From: Pyropia haitanensis
Lineage: Eukaryota; Rhodophyta; Bangiophyceae; Bangiales; Bangiaceae
Reading direction: 5' to 3'
Length of the DNA: 64,000 nt
Assembly: GCA_008729055.1 (NCBI GenBank)
Contig: SDUX01000001.1
Location: forward strand, 434,001-498,000
Shown: one piece after another, positions 32,412-41,714 of the stretch
How the letters are laid out: every line of letters starts with the position of its first letter
How positions within the stretch are numbered: the first letter of the stretch is position 1
Notes under the pieces: generated by a model
Seen by the model: the letters and a program-made list of their open reading frames with translations, nothing else
The model's database searches: none
What the model was told of the DNA's origin: nothing
Program-made: the position numbers and the translations under genes

Positions 32412-33938
32412 CTACCCGCGCCGGCGCCCACCGGTCGGTCGTGTCGCCGTGCCCCAGCACCCCCCCGCCCCCCCCCCCCATGCGTACGCGTCCCCTCCCC
32501 GCGTCACCGCCAGCCCGTACCCCCACCCCGCCGCCACGTCCACCGCCGCGGCCGGCAACTCCACGGGCGTCACCTCCCCGCCGCGGGCCTCCCACGCGGC
32601 CGCCGGCGCCATGGACGGCATCCCCGCCGGGTCGGTGGTCCCACCACTGCCGCGGCCGAGGCAGCCGGCGGGGTCGGCGCCCCAGGCGAGGACGTCCCCC
32701 CCCGTCGTGAGCGCGAGCGTGTGGGCGCCCCCCGGGGCGACCTTGGCCACCGCCAGCCCGGCCAGGCCCGCCACGGGCGCCGGCTCGCCCGCGTCGGCCT
32801 CGCCCGCGGCGGGCGCGGCGTGGGACCAGCCGCGGCCGGCGCCCCAGGAGAGCGCCTCCCCGCCGCGGGTGAGCGCGACCACGTGCGCGGGGCCCGCCGC
32901 GACGGCGGCGACCGCCTCGCCGGCCAGCGACCGCACCCGCCGCGGCGCGGCGGCGGCAATGGCGCCCGCCGCGGGCAGCAGCAGCGACGAGCGGAGAGGC
33001 ACCCACAGCGACCGCGCGCCGCGGGGGAGGCCGTGGCCCAGCTGCCCGCAGTCGCCCGCGCCAAACGTGTAGACGCCGCCGTCGGCCGAGACGGCGACGG
33101 AGAAGGCGTCGCCCGCCGCGACGCCGGTGATGGGCACCGCCGCCAAGCCGGGGATGCGGGTGGGCGTCGCCACCCACCGGGGCGCGCGGGCGCCGAAAAA
33201 GGCCGACCGCCAGCCGCCGCCGCCACCGTCGTCGCCGCCGCCGCTGTCGCCACCACCTTCCCCAGTGGCGGACGTGAGCCCCAGCTGTCCCGCCGCGTTG
33301 CTTCCAAACGCCCACACCCCCCCATCGGCGGTCGCGACCAGCGAGTGCCGCGCGCCCGCGGCGATGGCCACCGCCCCTCCCGCGACGTCCCCCCCCAGCG
33401 CCGCCGCCGGCAGCGGCCGCGGCGCCCACGCTGACGCCCGGTCGCCGTGGCCCAGCTGGCCGTCGGTGCCAAGCCCCCAGCTCCACACCACCCCCGCGGC
33501 GTCGAGGACGAGCGAGTGCGCCGCACCCGCCGCGGCGGCCGCCACGCGGACGCCGTGCAGGCCAAAGACGCGGGTGGGGGTGTGCGCCGCCGCGCCGACC
33601 GTGTCGGTCTCATCGGAGAGGGTGGCGGGGTCCAGGCCAAGGCGTCCGTCGTCGGCAACGCCCCACGCGTAGAGGGGGGAGGGAAAAGGGGGTGGTGGGG
33701 GGGGGGGGGGGGGGGGGGCCGTCGTCGTCGCCGCCGCCGCCGCCGCTGTGGACGACGACGCCTGCCGCCTTTCGTGAAGGAGGGGGGGGACGGCCAGACC
33801 CGGTGCCCCCGATGGCCCGCAAGGCAGGCAGGGACCGGGCGCTGTGGGACAGACGCGCCGCCCCGCGTCCCTAGCCAGGCCGCCGCTGCGGTGGACGGTC
33901 CATGGGGGAGAGGGGGGTATCCGCCGCCAGCCACGCAT
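32412..33938 (-). CDS. RCC1-repeat (beta-propeller) protein
   Basis: RCC1 propellers act as Ran exchange factors or as interaction platforms in ubiquitin, light-signalling and organelle proteins. Seen: seven blade-like repeats from about residue 95 to the end, each with the W/F-G-x-x-x-x-G-Q-L-G signature: LYAWGVADDGRLGLD, VWSWGLGTDGQLGHGD, VWAFGSNAAGQLGL, VYTFGAGDCGQLGHG, LSWGAGRGWSHAA, VLAWGADPAGCLGRG and AYAWGGGAGGCWG. A nearly complete propeller with short loops and no extra domain. ATG at 33938 gives 508 residues; an ATG at 34250 in the same frame gives 612 and cannot be excluded. A 22-base G run (33697-33718) lies inside the N-terminal Pro tract; the frame before it is less certain. Ran-specific residues cannot be judged by eye. 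Confidence 0.88.
   Translation of the reverse strand: MRGWRRIPPSPPWTVHRSGGLARDAGRRVCPTAPGPCLPCGPSGAPGLAVPPLLHERRQASSSTAAAAAATTTAPPPPPPPPPPFPSPLYAWGVADDGRLGLDPATLSDETDTVGAAAHTPTRVFGLHGVRVAAAAAGAAHSLVLDAAGVVWSWGLGTDGQLGHGDRASAWAPRPLPAAALGGDVAGGAVAIAAGARHSLVATADGGVWAFGSNAAGQLGLTSATGEGGGDSGGGDDGGGGGWRSAFFGARAPRWVATPTRIPGLAAVPITGVAAGDAFSVAVSADGGVYTFGAGDCGQLGHGLPRGARSLWVPLRSSLLLPAAGAIAAAAPRRVRSLAGEAVAAVAAGPAHVVALTRGGEALSWGAGRGWSHAAPAAGEADAGEPAPVAGLAGLAVAKVAPGGAHTLALTTGGDVLAWGADPAGCLGRGSGGTTDPAGMPSMAPAAAWEARGGEVTPVELPAAAVDVAAGWGYGLAVTRGGDAYAWGGGAGGCWGTATRPTGGRRRG
33697..33718. repeat. 22-base G homopolymer within the RCC1 gene
   Basis: Encodes poly-Pro on the minus strand. The frame as given stays sensible on both sides, so this tract need not be miscounted, unlike those in four other genes. 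Confidence 0.85.
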
Positions 33939-36475
33939 CCGACACGAAAGAGGGGGAAAGGCGAGGGAAAGAAGATGCTCGCCAGAGGAAGAGCGGTCAC
34001 CTCCCGCCAACCGATAGACGAGCGGGAGACGCGGTACGGCAGGCAGGTGGATGGCTCGGGCTAGCAGGGTGAAGGCGGGGAGGCGAGCAGACGACGGGGA
34101 AAGCAGTCTTGGCCGAAGGAGGGCGGGCGGACAGAACGCCGCGGCGTGGCGCTTCCACAGTCTTGGCCGAGTCGGCGGTCGAGAGCGGGTGGAGCTTATG
34201 CAATGGGGAGCGCCGCGCCACACGCCCCCGCCAACCACAAATGTAGCCATTCCAATTCTTATCCCAAGAGACCACGCGACTTATGCAATTACGATCAAGA
34301 GTTGTAAAGTTTTTGAGGTGGCCTGGGATCCACGTGTCAGGCTGACACATCTGGAAAATCCTGCCGATACGTAGCGGGTCGTTATCCGCGGAGGCGCCAC
34401 GCCGCGTCCCTGTGTTGGCCTGCGGGCCGGGCCAGCGGGCCTCGCGGGGACGCGCCGCGTAGTACTGTAGAGCGCCCGCTGTCGTGCATTGGCGCAGCCG
34501 GTGGGGCGGGGGGGAGGCCGCCACATCGGCAGCACGGTCCGCCGGCGGGCCGGCCGCGCTCAGCTCAGAGCTTTGCGGTGACCCGCAGATCTGTCTGGCT
34601 GTCGCTCAAGGACGGGGACAGGTGGGCCCAGGTGGGCCACGGCGGGCCGCGGCCAGACTCGGCTCGGCAGGAGGTGGTGGGAGCGGTGGCGACCGCCCGT
34701 TGAGAAAACAATGCACCGGAGAATGACGTGGAGGGACTCGACGGGGGGGATGGTCGCACCTTTCGCGAACACAACATACAATCTGCGAAGCCGACTTGCA
34801 GCCAACTCCTGCACCTCCGCCACCCACGCCCACCGGAGCCTCTCCCAAGAGCTACTATCCGCGGCACGTGGGAGGTCAAACAGACTCCTCTCGCAAGGTG
34901 CTGTCCACCCGCCCACCCGGCGCACACCCCGTCGGGCAACGGACCTCTCCGGAGGGCGTAATGAGGGTGTTCCCCTCGTCGTCGCGGTTACCCCCCGTCT
35001 CCACCCGCGTGCACGGTCGCTTGTCCCCGTTTCTTAGGCGCTGCCCGGGTGCTTCTCGTGCCCTCAGTGGGTGACGCGGCTGGCGGCGCCCGCCGCTCGA
35101 CGGTGTGCACCGCGGGGACACGCGCGCACCTGCGGCACTCCGGGCGGGGCGTCGGGCCCAACTCGATCGCGCTGCCCCGGCGTCGAGTAAGCTGTAGCTG
35201 CGTCGGACGACGCCGGCAGGGGCCCGCGCGGGCGTTTTCTCTGGGCCGGAAACGCGGTCGCCGCCGCGGCGGCTGACGCGCCTCGTCCCCGTTGATAGAC
35301 AGCCCCCGCGGGTCACGGAGTCTGGGCGGGGGCGTTGCGGAAGGGCGCGCCCGCTCCCCCACCCCTGTGGTGGCGTTGGAAGCAGCGCCAAACCTTTGAT
35401 GCCGCGGGTAGGGCCCGTGGCGAGCAGCCCGGTGTGGGCAACGGGGCCACTCTTTTGCGTGAGGATGCGGGGGGGGGGGGGGGGAGCGGCTCCCCGCTTT
35501 TCGGACGGTGGCCAGCGGACCAGCTGGCCAGATGCCGGCAGCGGGCGCCGACCCCCGCCCCCTCCGCGGCGCCGCCCCCTGGCCCCGCCCGGCGGTCATG
35601 CCCGCGCGCTGCCCGCCGCCGCGACAACCATTGGGAGGAAACGACGCGCACGGACGCCCGGTCGCCAGTCGTGCGCAGTGTGGCGGCTCCCCCCCTTGGC
35701 CCATGATGGATGACGGCCGCTCTGTCGCTCCCGCGCCTGGCTTGCACTGGCGTGCGCTGGTGGAGAAGGGGAAGGGGGGGCGGTCGGTGGCAACGGCGGG
35801 ACCCGGCTGCTGAACGATGTTCCAGTGTCGGCCACGACGTTGAGAAGGGGGGAACGGACGGGAAGAGAGGGGAGCGCCCCCTTTTCCTCGGCGTGCTTCT
35901 CCTCCCCTTCCAGTGGTGGAAAAGCGGGGCGGGGAGGGTGAGGCGTGACGAGTGGCGGGGGAGGATCCGTTGGCAAACCCCACTGGAGTGCCGCTAGTGT
36001 CTGCCCCGGTCCTAACTACCAGAGGCGGAAGGGGGAGGAGGAGCCGACCGACCCTCCGTGGCGGGCGCCGTCGGGCGGCCAAGCCAACTGGCGTCCCCGG
36101 TCCCCCCCCCCTCTCCCTCCACCCACACCGGGCCTAAGCTGAGCCACGCCATGACCGCACCGCTGTCGCCTTTCCGTCTGCCACCGGCTAGCACTTGTGG
36201 TTGCGGCGGCTGCAGCGTTGGCCTCCAAGGGGGCCCCAGGCGGGGCGGCACTGATACATAGGGGTGGGTGGCGGCCGCAGGGGGCGGTCGAGGGGGCCTT
36301 TCTTACCGCGGGACACCAGTCTCGCGCGTACACCCTTTCCCTCCGGTCGTCCCCCTTGTGCCAGTGACACCTCGCACGTCCCTCTTCTCTTGTTGCTCCG
36401 CGCACCCTCTCCCTTTCTCCCTCTCCTCTTCCTCCCCCTCTCACCGCCTCCCACCCGCTCTCGTTTGTCGACCCA
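33939..36475. other. 2.5-kb divergent intergenic region
   Basis: The part up to 34250 may encode the RCC1 protein N-terminus. An AT-richer core at about 34230-34370 is a likely promoter. The long minus-strand frame at 34988-36082 is Arg/Pro-rich with no motif and judged non-coding. The last 150 bases are C/T-rich and lead into the Cys-rich gene. Confidence 0.5.
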
Positions 36476-37036
36476 ATGGGGCTGCCAAAGGCCAACTGGC
36501 TGGCCACCGTCGAGGACGCTGCCGCCCACCACTCCGTCCCGTGCCTATCTACGGGCCTTGAACACGCGGTGTACGCGCGGTGGTCGGACAAGACCTACAA
36601 CGGCGACGGCGACGACAACAGCCGCGCCTGGGCGGCCGAGGCGATCGAGCACTACGGCCACGCCGCCGACGCGCTTTGCACCGCCGCGGCAGCCGCCGCG
36701 GCGGCCTGCCTCCCGTGCGTCTGCGCCGAGCTGGCCGCCCGCTCAGACGAGGCCGCCGCGCGTGCCGCGGCGCTACGCGCCGAACTCGCCCGCCCGTCGC
36801 CCGCAGCGCACCACGGGTGTGGCTGCTGCGCAGGGGGCGGCGGCCCGCCAGTCAAGGAAAAGTCCAAGCGGTGCACCTGCGGGGAGAAGAAGAAGGAGGA
36901 CAAGGCCAAGTGCATGTGCTCCGTGTGCGTGGCGGACCGCAAGGGCCGCGAGTGCTCGTGCTCGTCGGGGTCGGAGGTGTGTGGCGTGGCGTGCGTGACG
37001 CCGGCGTACGCGTGCTGGCCCTGGTACGGCTGTTGA
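36476..37036 (+). CDS. Small Cys-rich protein with metallothionein-like tail
   Basis: Family not recognised. Seen: 186 residues from the ATG at 36476 (AATGGG context), preceded by a long pyrimidine leader. The N-terminal half is non-repetitive and helical (MGLPKANWLATVEDAAAHHS, HYGHAADALCTAAA, ARSDEAAARAAALRAELARP). The last 75 residues hold 14 Cys in Cys-x-Cys type clusters: HGCGCC, KRCTCGEKKKEDKAKCMCSVC, RECSCSS, EVCGVAC and ending WPWYGC. Known: clustered CxC and CxCxxC are typical of metallothioneins and of proteins binding Zn, Cu or Cd; here they alternate with Lys as in those proteins. No signal peptide or membrane span, so it is probably cytosolic. Metal binding is inference. Good codon character supports a real gene. 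Confidence 0.72.
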   Translation: MGLPKANWLATVEDAAAHHSVPCLSTGLEHAVYARWSDKTYNGDGDDNSRAWAAEAIEHYGHAADALCTAAAAAAAACLPCVCAELAARSDEAAARAAALRAELARPSPAAHHGCGCCAGGGGPPVKEKSKRCTCGEKKKEDKAKCMCSVCVADRKGRECSCSSGSEVCGVACVTPAYACWPWYGC

Positions 37037-38071
37037 TGACGGGAAGGGAGGGTACAGAGAGGCTGGCTTTGGGGGGAAAGGGCGGCCGGGCGGGCCCGCG
37101 GCCGCCGCGTGGTTGCATCGGAGCGGGTCGCGGGTCGAGGGGACCGTGGCCCGTCGAAACAGACATACGGGGGCGTCCGCAGCAGGACAGCGCAGTGGGT
37201 GTTAAACCGGGTCCACGTGCAAGAGGGGTCGGAGCCGATCATCACGATTCTTGCTTGCACGGCAACGGTGCTCGACCCCTGTTGGCAGCAAGAAATTTGC
37301 CAAGAGTTTGCTGCTCAAAGCACGATTCTTGCACTGGTGCAAAAGTCAAGCAGTCTTGTCGTCCAGAACAAAAAATCTCCCGCGTTTGATTCAGCCGGTT
37401 TGTCGGACGGTGTCCAATGAAAACTCTCGGTTGACTTGGAGAGCGCAGCGTTGAGAACGAACCCCTCATGTGCAGGTGTATTGACTGACTCGACAACGGG
37501 AGATATTCTGGCTGCACGGCCGTCTTCCCGGAGCGGCCTTGATAGCTCTTGAGCAAAACGCGACAAGCGTTGTCTAAAAATGCTGTTCTCCGCAGCAGTT
37601 TTTTTCGATCCGTTGTACACAGCGCTCCGTTATAATAACGCTTGTTCCCGACGTGCGACAGCGTAGCCCCAAGAACGGCGCTTCTTTTGGTGTAACGGTT
37701 GTCCCCGGTACTCATACGGAACCTACTCCTGAAGCGCATGCTATGAGAAATCACGGAAAACGTGGGCGGAACATGTGATGCTGGGGGGTCTCAAATCGTT
37801 GCATCCCCGGATTACACCAAAAATGCAAGAAATCCGTGGTCCCGGTTTAGCCTGCGCTGCGCAGCGGCCGGGGTGCAAGCCCGTGGTAGGCGTGTGGCAA
37901 GAGTGTGGCATCCACCGACATGGGCGCGTCTCGTCATCGACAAGCGACCGACAGTGCCGGGAGCCCACAGCCGCGGTACCTCGCAGCCGTGCACACGAAA
38001 ACGCAACAGCAAAAAAAAAAACACGGCAAAACGCAGCGAAAAAAACCTAGCGGAGTGCCGCTGGGTCCTCC
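37037..38071. other. Lower-GC island without a recognised gene
   Basis: About 37230-37850 is clearly less GC-rich than the rest of the window. CACGATTCTTGC occurs twice (about 37244 and 37320). A minus-strand frame (37242-37754) has balanced composition but starts at a non-ATG codon and matches no family I know. Checked by eye for U1, U2, U4, U5, U6, 5S and tRNA signatures; none found. Could be a relic of a mobile element or an unrecognised RNA gene. Confidence 0.4.
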
Positions 38072-38971
38072 TCACGCGTCTACCCGATCCATCCGCGCCG
38101 CGACGGCGGTGGAGACAGCCTTGAAGAGGAGGCCCGCGGCGGCAACCCACAACCCCTTGGGTACCTCCGTCCCGCGGGGGACCTTGAGGCGGGCGGCCGC
38201 CGCGAGCTCGGGCACCGCCACAAAGGTGACAGCCGAGACGAGCGCAGCGCGGTAAATCCAAACCGCCCCAGTGTCGTTCCACCACTGGGGGCGAGATGGT
38301 GACAGCAGACACGGGAAGGGGGGTGGGGAAGGTGAGAGGGAAACCGACGGGAGGGCGAAACAGGGGGGTTTGTTCGTGCCAACGTGAAGCCACAGAATGC
38401 CACCATGCACAAGGGGGGGGGCGGGGGCGGCATGCCAGCGTTAGAAAACTGACAACGACAGCACCACGGACACCGCTGAGCAGCGGCAAGCCACGCAAGG
38501 GGCCGACGCAGCAGTCCATGGTACAACAAGCAGCCTGACCCTTGCCGAGCCAGACGCGTTCCCCCCTCCCAAACGCCCCTGTAGCCCTAACCGTTTGAAT
38601 TCTTCCCCACATTCTTCCCCGCAACCGTTTCCGCTCCACATTCCGACCCCCCGCCCACGCGCACGTACCTGTTTGGCAAAGCGGCGAAACTCGGCCTCGT
38701 CCAACACGCCATCCCGGTTTGCATCAAAGCCCACCAGCACCTCCCGCACCGCCTCCCGCGTGGGCGTGCGAGTCACACCCGGCACATGCTTCTTCAGACG
38801 GAAGTGCAACTCGCACATGGCCACCACCAGCGCCATGTCGTCGACGACCCCATTAACCGCCACCTTTGAGAACACTGCCCCGACGACCTTGTCAAACGCC
38901 TTGGTGTCGGAGAAGCGGCGGCCAGGAGTGGGCAGGCCCCATGCAGGGAGACGAGGAAGATGGAAGCGCAT
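38072..38971 (-). CDS. EF-hand protein with C-terminal membrane segments, two exons
   Basis: Putative Ca2+-binding organelle membrane protein of a plant/algal type; exact family uncertain. Seen: exon 1 38971-38669 encodes RRFSDTKAFDKVVGAVFSKV, VNGVVDDMALVVAMCELHF and one canonical EF loop DANRDGVLDEAE followed by FRRFAKQ. Intron 38668-38285 (384 nt, GTACGT...CAG, phase 0). Exon 2 38284-38072 begins WWNDTGAVWIYRAALVSAVTF and has two hydrophobic stretches (WIYRAALVSAVTFVAVPEL and GLWVAAAGLLFKAVSTAVAA) before MDRVDA and the stop. Total 171 residues. Plant proteins with this order (helical pair, EF-hand, terminal membrane segments) exist, mostly uncharacterised. The short N-terminus before the conserved part may mean a missed 5' exon. 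Divergent from PGK. Confidence 0.78.
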
Positions 38972-39266
38972 ACTGAGATGTATGGTGCGGAGGGGTGCGA
39001 GGGGGAGGTGACCAAGGCGTGTGCGGGCAGGATGCAGAGGGGGTGGTTGTTTGCAGGGGCGGGCACAGTGGGGGTGGTGGGTTTCTCAACGACAGGGCAA
39101 GATCAATTCCTGGTTGACATGATTGCGCTCCAAGTGTATGTAATTGGGATCAACGCAACTGTCAGTTGTGAACTCTCGAGTGCTGCGGAGCTCCAGGGCT
39201 GTAGGTTCTATGAGATTTTACGAGCATGAGGCACCCATCCCGCCCTTGTGTGGCTGACGTTGCTTT

Positions 39267-39349
39267 GGGCGATGCCAGCCGCGCTCGCTCAGGCGGGTAA
39301 CACCCTTGAGCGGCAGGCAGCTGTCCTTGTCGGGGCGATGCCAGCCGCG
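39267..39349. repeat. 17-bp direct repeat, 66 bp apart
   Basis: GGGCGATGCCAGCCGCG occurs at 39267-39283 and identically at 39333-39349. Position upstream of PGK makes it a candidate regulatory element. Confidence 0.85.
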
Positions 39350-39458
39350 TGTCTCTTGGGGCCATCCTCCGCCGGGGGGGTGTCTGGCGATGCGGGAGAC
39401 ACATCTGCAGAGCTCGCTCGCCCCACCCCACGAAAAACGGCCCGACTGTGAGATTCGT

Positions 39459-39479
39459 TCCCTGTGAGCCTCACAGGGA
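39459..39479. promoter_or_regulatory. Perfect palindrome upstream of PGK
   Basis: Arms TCCCTGTGAG and CTCACAGGGA around one central C, about 270-290 bases before the PGK ATG. Such symmetric sites commonly bind dimeric regulators. A further CTGTGAG lies just before it (39446-39452), giving a half-site repeat. Binding is inferred only. Confidence 0.6.
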
Positions 39480-39750
39480 CAGTTGTGGTTGGGGGGGCGC
39501 GACGGCATCGACCCCTCTGCATGCCATTGCTGCTGCCTGTGTCCATCGCGCCCTCTTTATCACCGAGATCGGCGCGCCGAGCACGCATTCGTTTTCGTCG
39601 TCCCCATCCGTCCTATCCCGCACTCAGTCCATCTCATCGTGCTCCATTGCCCCGTCCTGTTTCCCGGTTGCTGTTGCTGTCGCTGTTGCCGTTCCCTCTT
39701 CCCCTTCATCCAAGCGCCGCGACCGCTCATCTCTTCCCCTTCCCATCACC

Positions 39751-41124
39751 ATGGCATTTGTGTCCGCCCCTGCTGCCCTGCGCACTGGCGCTGCCGCCAA
39801 GGCGACGACGTCGGTTGCCTCGTCCAGCAGCGTTTTCGTTGCCTCGAACCGCCGCGTGCAGGTGCCCGCCGCTGCCGCCACCCCGGCGGCGCCGTCGGGT
39901 GTGGTCATGCAGGCGACGGCGACGGCGAAGAAGTCGATCAAGGACCTGACGGCGGCCGACCTTGCCGGCAAGCGCGTCCTGGTGCGCTGCGACCTCAACG
40001 TCCCCCTGGACGGGAAGACTATCACCGACGACACGCGCATCCGCGCGTCCATCCCCACTATTGAGTACCTGACCGCCGCGGGCGCCAAGGTGCTCCTGTC
40101 TTCTCACCTGGGCCGCCCCAAGTCGGGGCCGGAGGACAAGTTCTCCCTGGCGCCCGTGGCCACCCGCCTGTCCGAGCTGCTGAAGAAGGATGTGAAGATG
40201 GCGCCTGACTGCATTGGTGACGGCGTTGCCGAGATTGTCAGCGGCATGAGCAACGGCGACGTGGTGCTGCTGGAGAACGTGCGCTTCTACAAGGAGGAGA
40301 CCGCCAACGACACGGAGTTTGCGAAGAAGCTGGCGGCCAACGCCGACATGTTTGTCAACGATGCCTTTGGCACTGCCCACCGCGCCCACGGCTCCACCGC
40401 CGGTGTGACCGAGTTCCTGCGCCCGTCGGTGGCGGGGCTGCTGCTGGAGAAGGAGCTGGCTTACCTGGCTGGCGCGGTGTCCAACCCCAAGCGTCCCTTC
40501 GCGGCCATTGTGGGTGGCTCCAAGGTGTCGTCCAAGATTGGCGTCATTGAGTCGATGCTCGACAAGGTCGACAAGCTGGTGATTGTGGGCGGCATGGTCT
40601 TCACGTTCCTGAAGGCCCGCGGTCTGTCGACGGGCTCCTCACTGGTTGAGGATGACAAGATCGAGCTGGCCAAGGAGCTCGAGGCGATTGCGGCCAAGAA
40701 GGGTGTTAAGATCATCCTGCCGGTCGACGTGGTCGCCGCCGACAAGTTTGCGCCCGACGCGAACACCCAGCTGGTGTCGGTTGACGCGATCCCCGAGGGC
40801 ACCATGGGCCTCGACCAGGGCCCCAAGTCTACGGAGCTGATCAACTCTGAGCTGGCCGACTGCAAGACCGTGCTGTGGAACGGCCCGGCCGGTGTGTTTG
40901 AGTTTGATGCCTTTGCCACGGGCACCTACGCTATTGCCAACACCCTGGCCGACGTGACGGCCAACGGCGCGACGACCATCATTGGCGGCGGTGACTCGGT
41001 GGCGGCGGTGGAGAAGGCCGGTCTGGCCGAAAAGATGAGCCACATCTCCACGGGTGGCGGCGCGTCGTTGGAACTGCTGGAGGGCAAGGTCCTGCCGGGC
41101 GTTGCTGCCCTTGATGACCAGTAA
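39751..41124 (+). CDS. PGK: Phosphoglycerate kinase, plastid isoform
   Basis: Converts 3-phosphoglycerate and ATP to 1,3-bisphosphoglycerate in the Calvin cycle. Seen: 457 residues, single exon, ATG in caccATGG context. The leader [20 protein letters not shown] up to about residue 52 is Ser/Ala/Arg/Val-rich without acidic residues, as expected for a plastid transit peptide. The mature enzyme (about 405 residues, normal size) shows [74 protein letters not shown] and [15 protein letters not shown], covering the substrate and nucleotide sites without a missing motif. Third-position GC is a little lower and codon choice cleaner than in neighbours, as for a highly expressed gene. The cytosolic isoform is not in this window. 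Secure call. Confidence 0.98.
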   Translation: MAFVSAPAALRTGAAAKATTSVASSSSVFVASNRRVQVPAAAATPAAPSGVVMQATATAKKSIKDLTAADLAGKRVLVRCDLNVPLDGKTITDDTRIRASIPTIEYLTAAGAKVLLSSHLGRPKSGPEDKFSLAPVATRLSELLKKDVKMAPDCIGDGVAEIVSGMSNGDVVLLENVRFYKEETANDTEFAKKLAANADMFVNDAFGTAHRAHGSTAGVTEFLRPSVAGLLLEKELAYLAGAVSNPKRPFAAIVGGSKVSSKIGVIESMLDKVDKLVIVGGMVFTFLKARGLSTGSSLVEDDKIELAKELEAIAAKKGVKIILPVDVVAADKFAPDANTQLVSVDAIPEGTMGLDQGPKSTELINSELADCKTVLWNGPAGVFEFDAFATGTYAIANTLADVTANGATTIIGGGDSVAAVEKAGLAEKMSHISTGGGASLELLEGKVLPGVAALDDQ

Positions 41125-41714
41125 TCTAGGGGTCGCATTGGGCGTATCGTGCGCCTCGACTGTTTCTATTTGGATCCTTTTTTCTTCAAAAAAGTGCATT
41201 GTTCTGTTTCCATCTGCACTCTGCTATCTCTGTTGCTGTCTCTTTCGACTGTCCGTAGCAGGCTTTTGTCAGGTCAGCTGGCAAACAGCAGCCCGCGTGG
41301 GAGATGCCTAGAGCAGCCTGCGACGTTCGGGCAGGCTGCAGACACGAAAACGGTCATCAGCACAAGGCGAGCCCACTGCGATGCGGACGAAAGAAGATAC
41401 AGTATGCTCATGCGCTGGGCGGGCGCAACAGCTGTGCATGCAAGAGGAGCGCTACAGGTCTGGGTGTCGACGGATCCGCCCAGGAGCGACACGTGGACAT
41501 CAACTCAGGATCAGGCGGGATCTCAACATGAACCCGTTCGGGATTGAAATTATCAACGACTTAAAATGTTGTCCGACACTTGTGCTCGTCAGAGACCGCG
41601 CCACTCGACGCGGCACGGACCTTGCTTGCTGGTCGGGCTTCCTCACCACCCTGCTCACTTTGCTGCACATCCGCTTCGCAGCATCCTTTTTTGCGTTCCG
41701 TCTTCCCTTTCGCC
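41125..41714. other. Spacer between PGK and CSN6, same strand
   Basis: A T-rich 3' flank follows PGK (about 41155-41260). A C/T-rich leader precedes CSN6. No gene seen. Confidence 0.55.

Larger units (their letters stand above)
38972..39750. promoter_or_regulatory. Divergent promoter region of EF-hand gene and PGK
   Basis: Contains a 17-bp direct repeat and a perfect 21-bp palindrome, then a C/T-rich leader (about 39540-39750) directly before the PGK ATG. A frame through the leader continues into PGK but lacks its own ATG. Confidence 0.6.

Noticed and set aside
33697..33718. Frame break at the G22 run in the RCC1 gene
   Set aside because: The frame upstream (Ser/Thr/Ala-rich, with ATG at 33938) reads well without correction; the one-base-shifted frame is poly-Arg and lacks an ATG.
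34988..36082. 364-codon minus-strand open frame
   Set aside because: Arg/Pro/Gly-rich, no motif, overlaps equally long frames in other phases; explained by the high GC content suppressing stop codons.
37242..37754. Balanced-composition minus-strand frame, 170 codons
   Set aside because: Starts at a non-ATG codon and resembles no family; kept only as part of the low-GC island.
39349..39750. 134-residue extension of PGK
   Set aside because: The MAFV transit peptide start at 39751 fits plastid PGKs; the upstream part is the pyrimidine-rich leader and promoter.
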